Source of the DNA: DATKMS01 sp041497995
Lineage (GTDB): Bacteria; Desulfobacterota; Binatia; HRBIN30
Direction of reading: 5' to 3'
DNA: 48,729 nt
NCBI GenBank assembly: GCA_041497995.1
Contig: JBGQHM010000004.1
Location: 1-48,729, forward strand
The notes beneath the pieces were generated by a model that saw only the letters and a list, made by a program, of their open reading frames with translations, was not told the origin of the DNA and searched no databases. The position numbers and the translations under genes are program-made. This document shows, piece by piece, positions 7,661 to 15,161 of the stretch (its first letter is position 1; every line of letters begins with the position of its first letter).

Positions 7661-8968
7661 TCAGCGCGTGAGCGTGACTACCCCGGGGCGGTGCCAGGGG
7701 GCTAGTCCTGCCAAAGCGATCGGTTCGGCCGGGCCGGTTGGCGGCGGCAGCGGCACATTGGCGAGCTGTGTCAGCAGCGTCTGTTTCGCCACCTGGAAGC
7801 GCGCCGGGTCATGCACGCCGCGGCGCAACGTCACGCGCGCCGTGAGCGGATTCATATACTGCTGGTTGTGAAACAGTGCGAAGTGCAAGTGTGGCCCGGT
7901 TGCCAGCCCAGTCTGCCCGACGAAGCCAACGACTTGTCCCTGGCGCACGCGCATCCCTGGTCGCAGCCCGGCGGCGACGGCCCGCAGGTGCGAGTACGTA
8001 GTCACCATGCCGCTGCCGTGATCGATGGCGACGTGATTGCCGTACTCGCCGTTGCGCCCGGCCCAGCTCACCACGCCGTCGCCCGCGGCGCGCACGGGCG
8101 TGCCCGGTGGGGCCGAGAAGTCGACGCCGTTGTGCGGCCGATTCGTCTTCAAGATCGGATGGAAGCGCTGGGTCGAGAACACCGAGCTGATGCGCGTGAA
8201 TTCGACCGGGTAACGCAAGAAACTCTGAGTGAGCGCCGTGCCGCGCGCGTCGACGTAGGTGCCTTCGCCCGCGTCGTCGTAGTAAAACGCCTGCACGGTG
8301 CGGCGCCCGCTGCGAATCTCGGCGGCCAGCACTTTGCCGGGCGGCAGCACGCGGCCGTCGGCGCTGACGCGCCGCTCGTAGACGACGCGGAAGCGATCGC
8401 CACGCCGCACGTGACGGAAGTCGAACTCCCAGCCGAGGATGTCGGCCATCTGCGAAATGGTGCGATCGGGAATCCCGGCCTGCAGCGCGGCAAGGTGAAA
8501 GTTCTTGTCGACCACACCTTGTGCGCCAGCGACGCTGGTCTTGATGATCAGCGGCTCCGTCCGCCCCCGCAAGCTGCGTCCACTGCGTTCTACAATCGCG
8601 CGCGTTTGGTTGTCGACCGCGTAGCTGAGGCTGGCCAACTGGCTTGGGCTCTTGAACTCCAGCGTTACGACACGTCCGGGTGTCAGCGCGACCTTGCCCG
8701 CCGCGCGTTGCAGCGCGGCATCCCATTGCGAGATCTCGCGTTGGCGCAGCCCGTAGCCCCGCAGGATGCTCGACAGCGTTTCCCCGCGTTGTACCTGATG
8801 TCGCGTCGTGCTGAGAGCGGGGCCGGTTGTCTTGAGTGGCGCGGTATGCGATCTCGCGGCGCGTGACGATCCCGTACGCGCGGCAGCCGGAGTGCTGGCG
8901 CCGACGAAACTGGCGATGACCCCCAATGCGAATAGCGTAGACGATAGGTGCCGACGGCAGCACTGCAT
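7661..8968 (-). CDS. M23 family murein endopeptidase with LysM/OapA-like domain
   Basis: 435 residues from the ATG at 8968 (GGAAAGGGGGG just upstream). A signal peptide (SSTLFALGVIASFVGASTPAAA) is followed by a LysM/OapA-like segment (QVQRGETLSSILRGYGL, near residue 60), a linker domain and a C-terminal LytM fold. Zinc-site residues are visible as H-N-G-V-D (RPHNGVDFSAPPGTPV) and the H-x-H motif in GPHLHFALF. It should cleave peptide cross-links of peptidoglycan in the periplasm, like MepM/YebA-type enzymes. The leader contains a c-di-AMP riboswitch and a terminator hairpin, so expression is predicted to fall when c-di-AMP is high. The GTG/ATG-rich extension up to 9016 lies in the leader and is not preferred. 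Confidence 0.93.
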   Translation of the reverse strand: MQCCRRHLSSTLFALGVIASFVGASTPAAARTGSSRAARSHTAPLKTTGPALSTTRHQVQRGETLSSILRGYGLRQREISQWDAALQRAAGKVALTPGRVVTLEFKSPSQLASLSYAVDNQTRAIVERSGRSLRGRTEPLIIKTSVAGAQGVVDKNFHLAALQAGIPDRTISQMADILGWEFDFRHVRRGDRFRVVYERRVSADGRVLPPGKVLAAEIRSGRRTVQAFYYDDAGEGTYVDARGTALTQSFLRYPVEFTRISSVFSTQRFHPILKTNRPHNGVDFSAPPGTPVRAAGDGVVSWAGRNGEYGNHVAIDHGSGMVTTYSHLRAVAAGLRPGMRVRQGQVVGFVGQTGLATGPHLHFALFHNQQYMNPLTARVTLRRGVHDPARFQVAKQTLLTQLANVPLPPPTGPAEPIALAGLAPWHRPGVVTLTR

Positions 8969-9034
8969 GGTGCCCCCCCTTTCCAACGACACATCTGGAG
9001 AGGCTCCACCCACCACCGATTCCCATGGGCCGCC

Positions 9035-9071
9035 AAAATAAAACGGCCGGAGGATCGCTCCTCTGGCCGAA
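9035..9071 (-). terminator. Intrinsic terminator / expression platform of the c-di-AMP riboswitch
   Basis: On the minus strand a stem (GGCCAGAGGAGCG pairing with the CGATCCTCCGGCC side, 11 of 13 positions) is followed directly by TTTTATTTT. It lies between the riboswitch aptamer and the M23 start, the expected place for ligand-controlled premature termination. Confidence 0.85.
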
Positions 9072-9078
9072 TCCAGTT

Positions 9079-9228
9079 GGCGCCTCTCCTTGAAGGCCGA
9101 CGAAGTTAGCTGACGGGTTCGGGTTCAAAGAGTTACCCGTCCCGACGTTGCGCCAACGCGCTGCTGCCGCCGGGATTCACCCCAATGAGAACTGGGTCCT
9201 CCGCTCCCCGTCTCCGGGGATTAGGCCT
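9079..9228 (-). promoter_or_regulatory. Cyclic di-AMP riboswitch (ydaO-yuaA class)
   Basis: Reading the minus strand, the conserved blocks occur in order: CTAATCC with a small hairpin, GCGGAGGACCCA, GGGGTGAATCC, then GAACCCGAACCCGTCAGCTA followed by ACTTCGTCGGC and a closing AAGGAGAGGCGCC. These match the ydaO-yuaA consensus, including the invariant CCCGTCAGCTAAC. Known members bind c-di-AMP, usually turn expression off by termination, and often control cell-wall hydrolases and osmolyte or potassium transport. Here the regulated gene is a murein endopeptidase with an intrinsic terminator in between. Boundaries are approximate to about 10 bases. Confidence 0.95.
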
Positions 9229-9243
9229 GTGTCGCGGGAGTGT

Positions 9244-9414
9244 CTATCGATCTTTGAGGACGGGGTCAAGTGTGACCCCGGCAAAACGCCTCAGGCCGGG
9301 GGCGCTCAGCCCGAGGACGCCGCGCGTCACGTGCAGGAACGTGCTGGTCCTCTTCACCTCATGCCATGCCCGGTCAGCCGAGGTGTCGAGCTGCGTCGAT
9401 ATCGTCGCCAGCAT
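9244..9414 (-). pseudogene. Truncated SRPBCC-family N-terminal remnant
   Basis: A 56-residue frame starting with ATG 15 bases after the CDF exporter gene. Its first 35 residues (ATISTQLDTSADRAWHEVKR, then TFLHVTRGVLGL) look like the first strand and helix of SRPBCC/polyketide-cyclase-like proteins, which are normally about 150 residues. After GVLGL the sequence runs into a GC-rich dyad (7-bp arms GGGGTCA/TGACCCC around 9262-9279) and a stop. It therefore seems to be the broken 5' end of a gene whose remainder was lost before the riboswitch region. The SRPBCC match is from pattern recognition only. Confidence 0.45.
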
Positions 9415-9429
9415 GGAACGACCACGCGC

Positions 9430-10326
9430 TCAGTGAGCACGGAATTCCTCCGTGCAGTCGTCGCCTGCGTCAACTTGGACCGTCGTGTGTCCGATCCCGA
9501 AACGTTCGCGCAAACGTTTCTGCGCCGCGTCGATCACCGGCCGCGTCGCGTCGCTTGCCGAGACGACGAGGTGCACGCTGAGCAGATAGCGGCCGGAGGT
9601 GAGGGTCCATACGTGCAGGTCGTGCACTTCGCACACGCCCTCGATGGACAAGAGACACTCCTCGATCTCCTCCAGTCGCATCTCACGCGGCGTGCCTTGC
9701 ATGAGGATGTCCACGGACTCGCGCACGATTCCCCACGAGCTGTAGAGGATGAGCACGCCGATGCCGACGCTCACCAGCGGGTCGGCGACGTACCATCCCC
9801 AGAGCAGCATGATCACGCCGGCCACCAACGCGCCGATGGAGCCGAGGGCATCGCCAAAGACGTGCACGAATGCGGCCCGCACATTCAGGCTCTCGTCCTG
9901 CGACTGGTGCAGCAACCGTAAGCTCACGATGTTCACGGCCAGGCCGATGGCAGCGATGACGATCATGCTGGCGCTGCGCACGGCGGGTGGGTCCCAGAAG
10001 CGTTGGTAGGCCTCATGGAAAATGAGTCCGACAACCAACCACAACGCCAGGCCGTTGACGAAGGCAGCGAGGATCTCGCCGCGATGATAGCCGAAGGTTT
10101 TGCTCGCGGTGGGGGGGAGCTGACTCAGCCGTGCAGCGAAGAGGCTGATGCCGAGCGCCGCCACGTCGGCGAACATGTGGCCGGCGTCGGAGAGCAGCGC
10201 GAGACTGTTGGTGACGATGCCGCCCACGAGCTCGACCAGACAGTACGTCGCGGTGATCGCCAGCGTGATCGTTAGGGCGCGGCGGTCGTGCTCCAGGTGG
10301 AGCTGGCGATTCTCGTGGGGGGTCAC
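9430..10326 (-). CDS. Cation diffusion facilitator (CDF) family divalent metal exporter
   Basis: 298 residues from the GTG at 10326 (MTPHENRQLHLEH). The frame extends to an ATG at 10377, but those 17 codons lie in a dispersed repeat copy. Six hydrophobic segments are visible; TM2 has SLALLSDAGHMFADVAALGIS and TM5 has HVFGDALGSIGALVAG, which are the H/D metal sites of zinc-type CDF proteins (CzcD/ZitB-like). The cytoplasmic C-terminal domain has VCEVHDLHVWTLTSGRYLLS, typical of the regulatory ferredoxin-like fold. Predicted role is proton-driven export of Zn(II) or similar ions at the inner membrane. A truncated SRPBCC remnant follows 15 bases downstream. Confidence 0.93.
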   Translation of the reverse strand: MTPHENRQLHLEHDRRALTITLAITATYCLVELVGGIVTNSLALLSDAGHMFADVAALGISLFAARLSQLPPTASKTFGYHRGEILAAFVNGLALWLVVGLIFHEAYQRFWDPPAVRSASMIVIAAIGLAVNIVSLRLLHQSQDESLNVRAAFVHVFGDALGSIGALVAGVIMLLWGWYVADPLVSVGIGVLILYSSWGIVRESVDILMQGTPREMRLEEIEECLLSIEGVCEVHDLHVWTLTSGRYLLSVHLVVSASDATRPVIDAAQKRLRERFGIGHTTVQVDAGDDCTEEFRAH

Positions 10327-10340
10327 AGGCGGTGCGCACC

Positions 10341-10417
10341 CTAGCAGCTGTCGGACTTGGCACTCAACAGCGAACAACGGGAGCGGACCATAGAAATGAC
10401 GCTGACCGCAGGTCCTA
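10341..10417 (-). repeat. Dispersed repeat copy A (inverted relative to 12583-12660)
   Basis: This 77-bp segment aligns to the reverse complement of 12583-12660 at about 78% identity, with a near-identical core around CATAGAAATGACGCTG and conserved ends (CTAGCA and CCGCAGG-CCTA). It overlaps the end of the TPR gene and the upstream extension of the CDF frame. The orientation label is arbitrary. Confidence 0.8.
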
Positions 10418-10753
10418 CTGCTTGCCTTCCTTCAGCTGGCGCTTCCAGTCGAGAACGCGTGCTTTTGCTGCCCACGCCTCCGCTTCGGGCACGTTGTTGG
10501 ACCGTTGGTAGATGCGCGACACGTTGGTGTAGCCGAGCTGCTCGCCGGGGTTGAGCTCGACCACCTTCTTTGCGGCCTCCAGCGCCTCGTCCCACAGTTC
10601 CTTGTCGGCGAGTGCCATGGACAGACCTTCCCACGCGTCGGCGAACTGCGGGTCGACAGCAACGGCTTCCTTGTAGGTGCTGATGGCCTCGTCGAGCTTG
10701 CCCTCGGCGATGTAATCAACGGCTTGATCGTACAACTCTTCGCTGCTCGGCAT
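10415..10753 (-). CDS. Small TPR-repeat protein
   Basis: 112 residues consisting of three tetratricopeptide repeats (YDQAVDYIAEGKLDEAISTYKE, then FADAWEGLSMALADKELWDEALEAAK-type and LGYTNVSRIYQRSNNVPEAEAWAAKA-type units) with the usual W/L-G-Y-A-P positions. It has no signal peptide and should be a cytoplasmic protein-binding scaffold. The gene lies 61 bases downstream of the dynamin-like GTPase on the same strand, so the two may act together. Its stop touches repeat copy A. Confidence 0.85.
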   Translation of the reverse strand: MPSSEELYDQAVDYIAEGKLDEAISTYKEAVAVDPQFADAWEGLSMALADKELWDEALEAAKKVVELNPGEQLGYTNVSRIYQRSNNVPEAEAWAAKARVLDWKRQLKEGKQ

Positions 10754-10814
10754 GCCTGTGCTCCGTAAGAAATGTATCGAAACCCCGGTGGCCGCTCAAC
10801 CGCACTGCAGGCTG

Positions 10815-12533
10815 CTACAGCAGTGGCCGGGCTTCGGCGTTGATGCGCGCCGCCGCATCATGCTGCGCGGCGACGATGGGCACATGCTGGCTGAGTTGAG
10901 AGAGCTCCGCCTCGTTGGCCGTGAAGTTTGCTGCGGTCTTGATCTGCTGCAACTCGATCTGGGCCCGCTGTGCGCTCTCCGCAAGCCGGCTCGCAAGCGT
11001 GGTGCTGGCCGCGTTCCGCAGTGCCTGCGCAACGGCGTTCACCCAGGTGGCCTGCGCGTTGAGGTCGTCGGTGATGCCGGCGCCCTCGAGGCTGGCCAGA
11101 CCCGGAAGATACCAGCGGCGCCAGAGCGCGCGCCGCAGCCACTGGGCGCGGCCGCTCACCGCCCGCTCGACCCGGTCTTCAGGCGCCACTGTCGCACAGA
11201 CGGGCTCGGTGCGGGGCCGTGGAGCGCTTTCCGCGTTCGTCCCGAAGCCGGTGGCCTCGGCGTGCAGCGTCTCATGGGTGGCACGATTCGCTGACTCGAC
11301 AGCGTCGGCATAGCTGGCGGTCGCGGCCGCCACTGCGGCCGCGAGGGTGGCGTGGTCGCCGTTGCGCATCCACCGGCGCCGCGCGCGACGCAGCTGCGTG
11401 CGCAGGTCCGTCGCCATGCGCAGCGCGCTTGCACCGGATTCCTGCCCGATGCGCGCCACCGCGCTCTCGAAATCAGCATGGCGCCCGCGTGCCGCTGCTG
11501 CTTCCGCGTCTGCAGCGGCTTGAACCCCCTGCAGCCGAGTGCGCGTGTCCGCAAGCGCTTGCTCGAGGGCGGCGTGGCGCTCCGTCAAGCACCGGTGCGC
11601 GACGGCGAGCGCGTGGTGCGCGCGCTTGGCCGCCTCACGCAGCGCCGTCACTTCACGGCGCCCCGATGATGCAAAGCGCCGCAACGCGGCGATGAGCCCG
11701 CTCAAACCACTGGCCACGCTGGCCGTGCCATCCTCTGCCTGCATCGCGCGGAAGCCGGCACGCGCATCGACCAGAAACAGCTCGTGCACCCCGGCGACGT
11801 TGGCCCGCAGCGTCTCTGCGTGGCGGGTGCGCTCCACAGGCGTCAACTCGGCGCAGTCCGCATCGAGATTCCATACGACGATCAGTTTGCCGATGTCGGC
11901 CTGTAAGCCGTCCATGAGATGGCGCGTGAACTGCGTGAACAGGGCCGGGTATCTGACCACCAGGATCACGGCGTCGAGCGACCGCAGGGCGTCGGCGCTT
12001 ACGATATCGAACTGCGCGTCGCTGCCGACGCCTGGCGTGTCCAACAGATCGACCTGACCACCGAGCTCGAGAAGATCCAGGTCCGTTTCGACGACCACTT
12101 CGTTGAGACCGCCGAGCGTGGCATCGGCGGTGCCGTCGCGCATGAGACGCTCGAGCTCGGTGAGACTGTCCAGCCGCCGGTCGCCGACCCGCCACGCCGT
12201 CTGCTCGCCATAGGTGATGCGTACCGGCACTGATGTCAGCGGTTCGAAGGCGACCGGCGACAGTGCCGCGCCGGCGATGGCGTTGAGCAGCGTCGACTTG
12301 CCCGCCTTCACCTCGCCGTACAGAGCGATGCGCACACGCCGCCGCGCGAACTCTGCGAGCAAGGTGTCGAGACCGGTGAGGGTACCGTCCGGCAACAGCA
12401 CCGCGTGCGGTACAAGCGCCTGGCGCGCCTGCGCCAGCGCCTCATTCAATCGGGTCGTGAGCACGCCGACGGCGCGTGTGGCCGCGGCATGTTCCTCGGC
12501 AGCTTGCGTGTTTCCGGAGACGTCTGCAGTCAT
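10815..12533 (-). CDS. Dynamin-like / dynamin_N-type GTPase with coiled coil
   Basis: 572 residues. The G1 motif GEVKAGKSTLLNAIAG is near residue 73, a G2-region threonine lies in PLTSVPVRITYG, the G3 motif is DTPGVGSD near residue 164, and the G4 position reads WNLDAD, lacking the usual K in N/T-K-x-D. The C-terminal half is Ala/Arg-rich and strongly helical with probable coiled coils (residues about 300-380), then an aromatic-basic stretch RRALWRRWYLPGLASL near residue 460 that could touch membrane. Bacterial dynamin-like proteins remodel or sense membranes; some take part in stress or phage responses. Start ATG 12533. The gene and its TPR neighbour lie between inverted copies of a 77-bp repeat. 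Confidence 0.82.
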   Translation of the reverse strand: MTADVSGNTQAAEEHAAATRAVGVLTTRLNEALAQARQALVPHAVLLPDGTLTGLDTLLAEFARRRVRIALYGEVKAGKSTLLNAIAGAALSPVAFEPLTSVPVRITYGEQTAWRVGDRRLDSLTELERLMRDGTADATLGGLNEVVVETDLDLLELGGQVDLLDTPGVGSDAQFDIVSADALRSLDAVILVVRYPALFTQFTRHLMDGLQADIGKLIVVWNLDADCAELTPVERTRHAETLRANVAGVHELFLVDARAGFRAMQAEDGTASVASGLSGLIAALRRFASSGRREVTALREAAKRAHHALAVAHRCLTERHAALEQALADTRTRLQGVQAAADAEAAAARGRHADFESAVARIGQESGASALRMATDLRTQLRRARRRWMRNGDHATLAAAVAAATASYADAVESANRATHETLHAEATGFGTNAESAPRPRTEPVCATVAPEDRVERAVSGRAQWLRRALWRRWYLPGLASLEGAGITDDLNAQATWVNAVAQALRNAASTTLASRLAESAQRAQIELQQIKTAANFTANEAELSQLSQHVPIVAAQHDAAARINAEARPLL

Positions 12534-12582
12534 GGCGCACAGTCATAGGGTGCGCGCCACGGCAGTTCAACTCATCGGCCGC

Positions 12583-12660
12583 TAGGGCCTGCGGCCAGCG
12601 TCATTTCTATGACCCGCTCCCCGTTGGGTCTCCGGGCTGCCAACTCCGACAGGTTGCTAG
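12583..12660 (+). repeat. Dispersed repeat copy B
   Basis: Inverted relative to copy A at 10341-10417 (about 78% identical over 77-78 bp). Between the kinase stop at 12688 and the GTPase start at 12533 this is the only recognisable content. The two copies enclose the GTPase and TPR genes. Confidence 0.8.
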
Positions 12661-12687
12661 CAAGTGACGGCAGACCGGTGCAAACAG

Positions 12688-14832
12688 TTAGGCGGAGGGA
12701 AATGCGGCGTCGTCGATACCGTTCCGTGGCAGGGTGAACCAGAAGGTGCTGCCTTTGCCGATCTCGGAGTCTACCCACACCTTCCCACCGTGCTTCTCGA
12801 CGATCTTTCGTACGGCTGCGAGGCCGACGCCGTCGCCCGCGGTGCCATCGCCCCCCAAGCGCATGAAGAGCCGAAAGACCTTGTCACGGTCCTCCGGACG
12901 GATACCGGGCCCCGTATCGCGCACGAAGAAGTGCTGCGTATCGCCGTCTTCCTCGCAACCGATGTCGATGCGCGCGTTACCGTGCGGCTGCATGTACTTG
13001 ATCGCGTTGTCGATGAGATTGCTGAAGACCTGGTTGATGCGGACGGGGTCTCCTGTCACCAGCGGCAGGTGCCCGGCGGTGACCGCGATGTTCTTACCCG
13101 CGATTTGATAGTGGAACGCGCCGAGAATCTCCTCGACCAGCTTGGCGCTATCGATCGCCTGCTGGACGTGCGGACGTGTCTCGATGCGCGAGAGCTCCAG
13201 GAGCGCGTTCACGAGGACGTCCATCTTGGCGACACTCCGCAGGATGAAGTCGAGCGATTCAGTGATTTCGTCCTTGAGCCCGTGCCACTGCGACCCCGCG
13301 TGCCCGTTGCTGCCGTGCGCTGGCGTGCCGTTGTGCCCGCCAGAGCCGTCGCCCATCATCACATCGAGCGCGCCGATGCTGTCTTGCAGCGATCGCGAGA
13401 AGCCGGCGAGGTTGATGAGCGGCGAGCGCAGGTCATGCGAGGCGACGTACAGGAAGTCGCTCAGCTCGCGGTTGGTCGCCTCGAGCTGCTTGCCGCGCTG
13501 TTCCAGCTGTTGCGTGCGTTCGGCGACCAGCCGTTCGAGTCCACCCGAGTACGTCTCCAACCCTTCGGCCATCTGGTTGAAGGCGTGCGCCAAGACGCCG
13601 ACTTCGTCGTTGGTCAGAAAGCGTACCCGTTGCGAGAGGTCACGCCGCTGCGCGACTGCCTGCGCGCTACGGGTCACCGCGCCAATCGACGTGGTGATGC
13701 TGCGCGCACACAGGAAACCGATGCCGAGCGCCAGCACCAAGGCGAACGCCATTCCCGCGAGGCCGGAGTACAGCAGCTGGTCGAGCTGCGGGCTGAAGTC
13801 GCGCATTGGTGCAATGGCGACGATCTTCAGCGGTGTGCCGGGAATGCTCACGAAGCTGACGATCTTGCTGCTCTCGACCCGGTCGGTCACGTAGCCTTCG
13901 TTCTCCGTAAGGACCTTGGTCCCAATGTCGGGCAGCAGAGTCTCTTCGCCTAGCTGCTGTAGGCCGGTATCGGCACTGGCGGGATGCGTCGCGACAATTC
14001 GCCCGGTCTTGTCGACGAGGTGGAAGTAGCCTCGCGGACTAATCGGGAACTCGGCTGCGAGCCAGCGCCACGCATCAGAGATGCCGCCACCCTCTGGCGC
14101 CGGCAACGCACCTATGAGGTTCGCCAGCTCGCGCGTGCGACCGGACAAGCCTACGCCGATCTCCTCTTCGAGCACATGCTCCGCCCGCGTGTACGCCGCC
14201 ACACCGAAGAAGCTCAGCGAGGCCACGACCAGCGCCAAGCTGCAAGCGAAGATCTTCATCATGAGCGACACTTGCTCCGCCGGCGGCGGTAGGCTTTGCG
14301 TCACCGACAGCGCCAGCCCGGTCAGCGGGCGCAAATGGTACTCGAGGAGAAAGTACTCGAGCACCCCCCAGAGCAAGCCCGAGGTCAATCCGCAGAGGAA
14401 CGTGAGGACCACCGCCTCCCACGGCAGGGAGGTGAAGTAGCGCAGCTGGGCCACGCCCAGGGCGTAGGCAACAATGCTTGCCGACACCACGACGAGGCTC
14501 ACCTTGAATGGATAGGCGAGCACTTTGCGGTGGTAACGTGCGACCTGCTCCGGGCTCAGAGCGTCGCCGGCTTCCAGGTCACTGACGTAGCGGTGGATCG
14601 GCCGGAACATCGGGCGGAACACGATCAGCGGTACCGCGAATGCCAGGCCCTCCCAAGCGAAGCAGAAGAGTGCCCACTTGAGCTGTACGGGGTTGAACAA
14701 CGGAGTCGAGATGAGGAACAGGAATCCGAGCGCCCACGCGAAGACTCCGACCAGGACGAGCTGGATGACGACGAACTTTCTTTCGATGTCCCGCAACATG
14801 TAGAGGCCCCGCGGCAAGCGAGCAATCGACAC
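12688..14832 (-). CDS. Membrane sensor histidine kinase with periplasmic/cache-like sensor and HAMP
   Basis: 714 residues. The N-terminal 200 residues hold several membrane segments in a MASE-like arrangement (FVVIQLVLVGVFAWALGFLF, WALFCFAWEGLAFAVPLI and two more), then a further TM, an extracytoplasmic sensor (GYFHLVDKTGRIVATHP, FVSIPGTPLKIVAIAPM; cache-like), a TM and HAMP near 375-425, a coiled coil, HisKA with the phospho-acceptor H466 in ASHDLRSPLINLAGF, and HATPase with NLIDNAIKYM, DTGPGI and GVGLAAV. An unusual Gly/His-rich insert (GDGSGGHNGTPAHGSNGHAG) lies inside HisKA. It starts at GTG 14832 or ATG 14799; neither has a convincing ribosome site. No response regulator is adjacent. Confidence 0.9.
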   Translation of the reverse strand: MSIARLPRGLYMLRDIERKFVVIQLVLVGVFAWALGFLFLISTPLFNPVQLKWALFCFAWEGLAFAVPLIVFRPMFRPIHRYVSDLEAGDALSPEQVARYHRKVLAYPFKVSLVVVSASIVAYALGVAQLRYFTSLPWEAVVLTFLCGLTSGLLWGVLEYFLLEYHLRPLTGLALSVTQSLPPPAEQVSLMMKIFACSLALVVASLSFFGVAAYTRAEHVLEEEIGVGLSGRTRELANLIGALPAPEGGGISDAWRWLAAEFPISPRGYFHLVDKTGRIVATHPASADTGLQQLGEETLLPDIGTKVLTENEGYVTDRVESSKIVSFVSIPGTPLKIVAIAPMRDFSPQLDQLLYSGLAGMAFALVLALGIGFLCARSITTSIGAVTRSAQAVAQRRDLSQRVRFLTNDEVGVLAHAFNQMAEGLETYSGGLERLVAERTQQLEQRGKQLEATNRELSDFLYVASHDLRSPLINLAGFSRSLQDSIGALDVMMGDGSGGHNGTPAHGSNGHAGSQWHGLKDEITESLDFILRSVAKMDVLVNALLELSRIETRPHVQQAIDSAKLVEEILGAFHYQIAGKNIAVTAGHLPLVTGDPVRINQVFSNLIDNAIKYMQPHGNARIDIGCEEDGDTQHFFVRDTGPGIRPEDRDKVFRLFMRLGGDGTAGDGVGLAAVRKIVEKHGGKVWVDSEIGKGSTFWFTLPRNGIDDAAFPSA

Positions 14833-15161
14833 GCCATGGCGGAGCGCACGACACGGTCGAAGTGCGGATCAACGCCGCCGCAACGCCGATCGTGAGGCGA
14901 GCACCGAACGGTACAGATCTGTAGCCCAGCCGACGGCATTGCGCGCGCGGTCCACGGTTGGGCTCACCTGTCGGCTGATACCAGCCGAGTCGGCTGGTAT
15001 CAGCCGACGAGAGTCCGCGGTTGTTCGGCTCGCCCGTTCCACCAAGTCTCGCTAAGTACCTAGCGCCCAGTACGTTTTACGAATTCGTTGGCGTGAGAGA
15101 CAAGCGGTCTGCATTTTGCCTTTGTCGAGAGTTCGGGGGATGCGGAGGACATCCGTTGGAG
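14833..15161. other. Intergenic region between divergent kinase and DUF5658 genes
   Basis: This 329-base spacer has no supported gene. Its notable content is the nested perfect inverted repeat at 14970-15008. Promoters for both divergent genes should lie here but no confident -35/-10 pair was recognised. Confidence 0.6.
14970..15008. repeat. Nested perfect inverted repeat (two 19-bp arms)
   Basis: Arms 14970-14988 and 14990-15008 are exact reverse complements separated by one base. Each arm is itself a small dyad (TCGGCTG, 4 bases, CAGCCGA), so the TCGGCTG/CAGCCGA unit occurs four times in 39 bases. It lies between two divergent genes, about 150 bases before the DUF5658 start and 140 bases before the kinase start. 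It could be an operator for a dimeric or tetrameric regulator, or an extruding cruciform. Confidence 0.95.

Noticed and set aside
9255..9285. Dyad GGGGTCA/TGACCCC as a terminator of the CDF operon
   Set aside because: The stem is only 7 bp without a T-tract and lies in the coding remnant; the true T-tract terminator is downstream at 9035-9071.
12664..13953. Long plus-strand open frame (429 codons) across the first kinase gene
   Set aside because: It is antisense to a well-conserved histidine kinase, lacks any domain and has the Asp/Val/Arg-rich composition of a GC-rich shadow frame.
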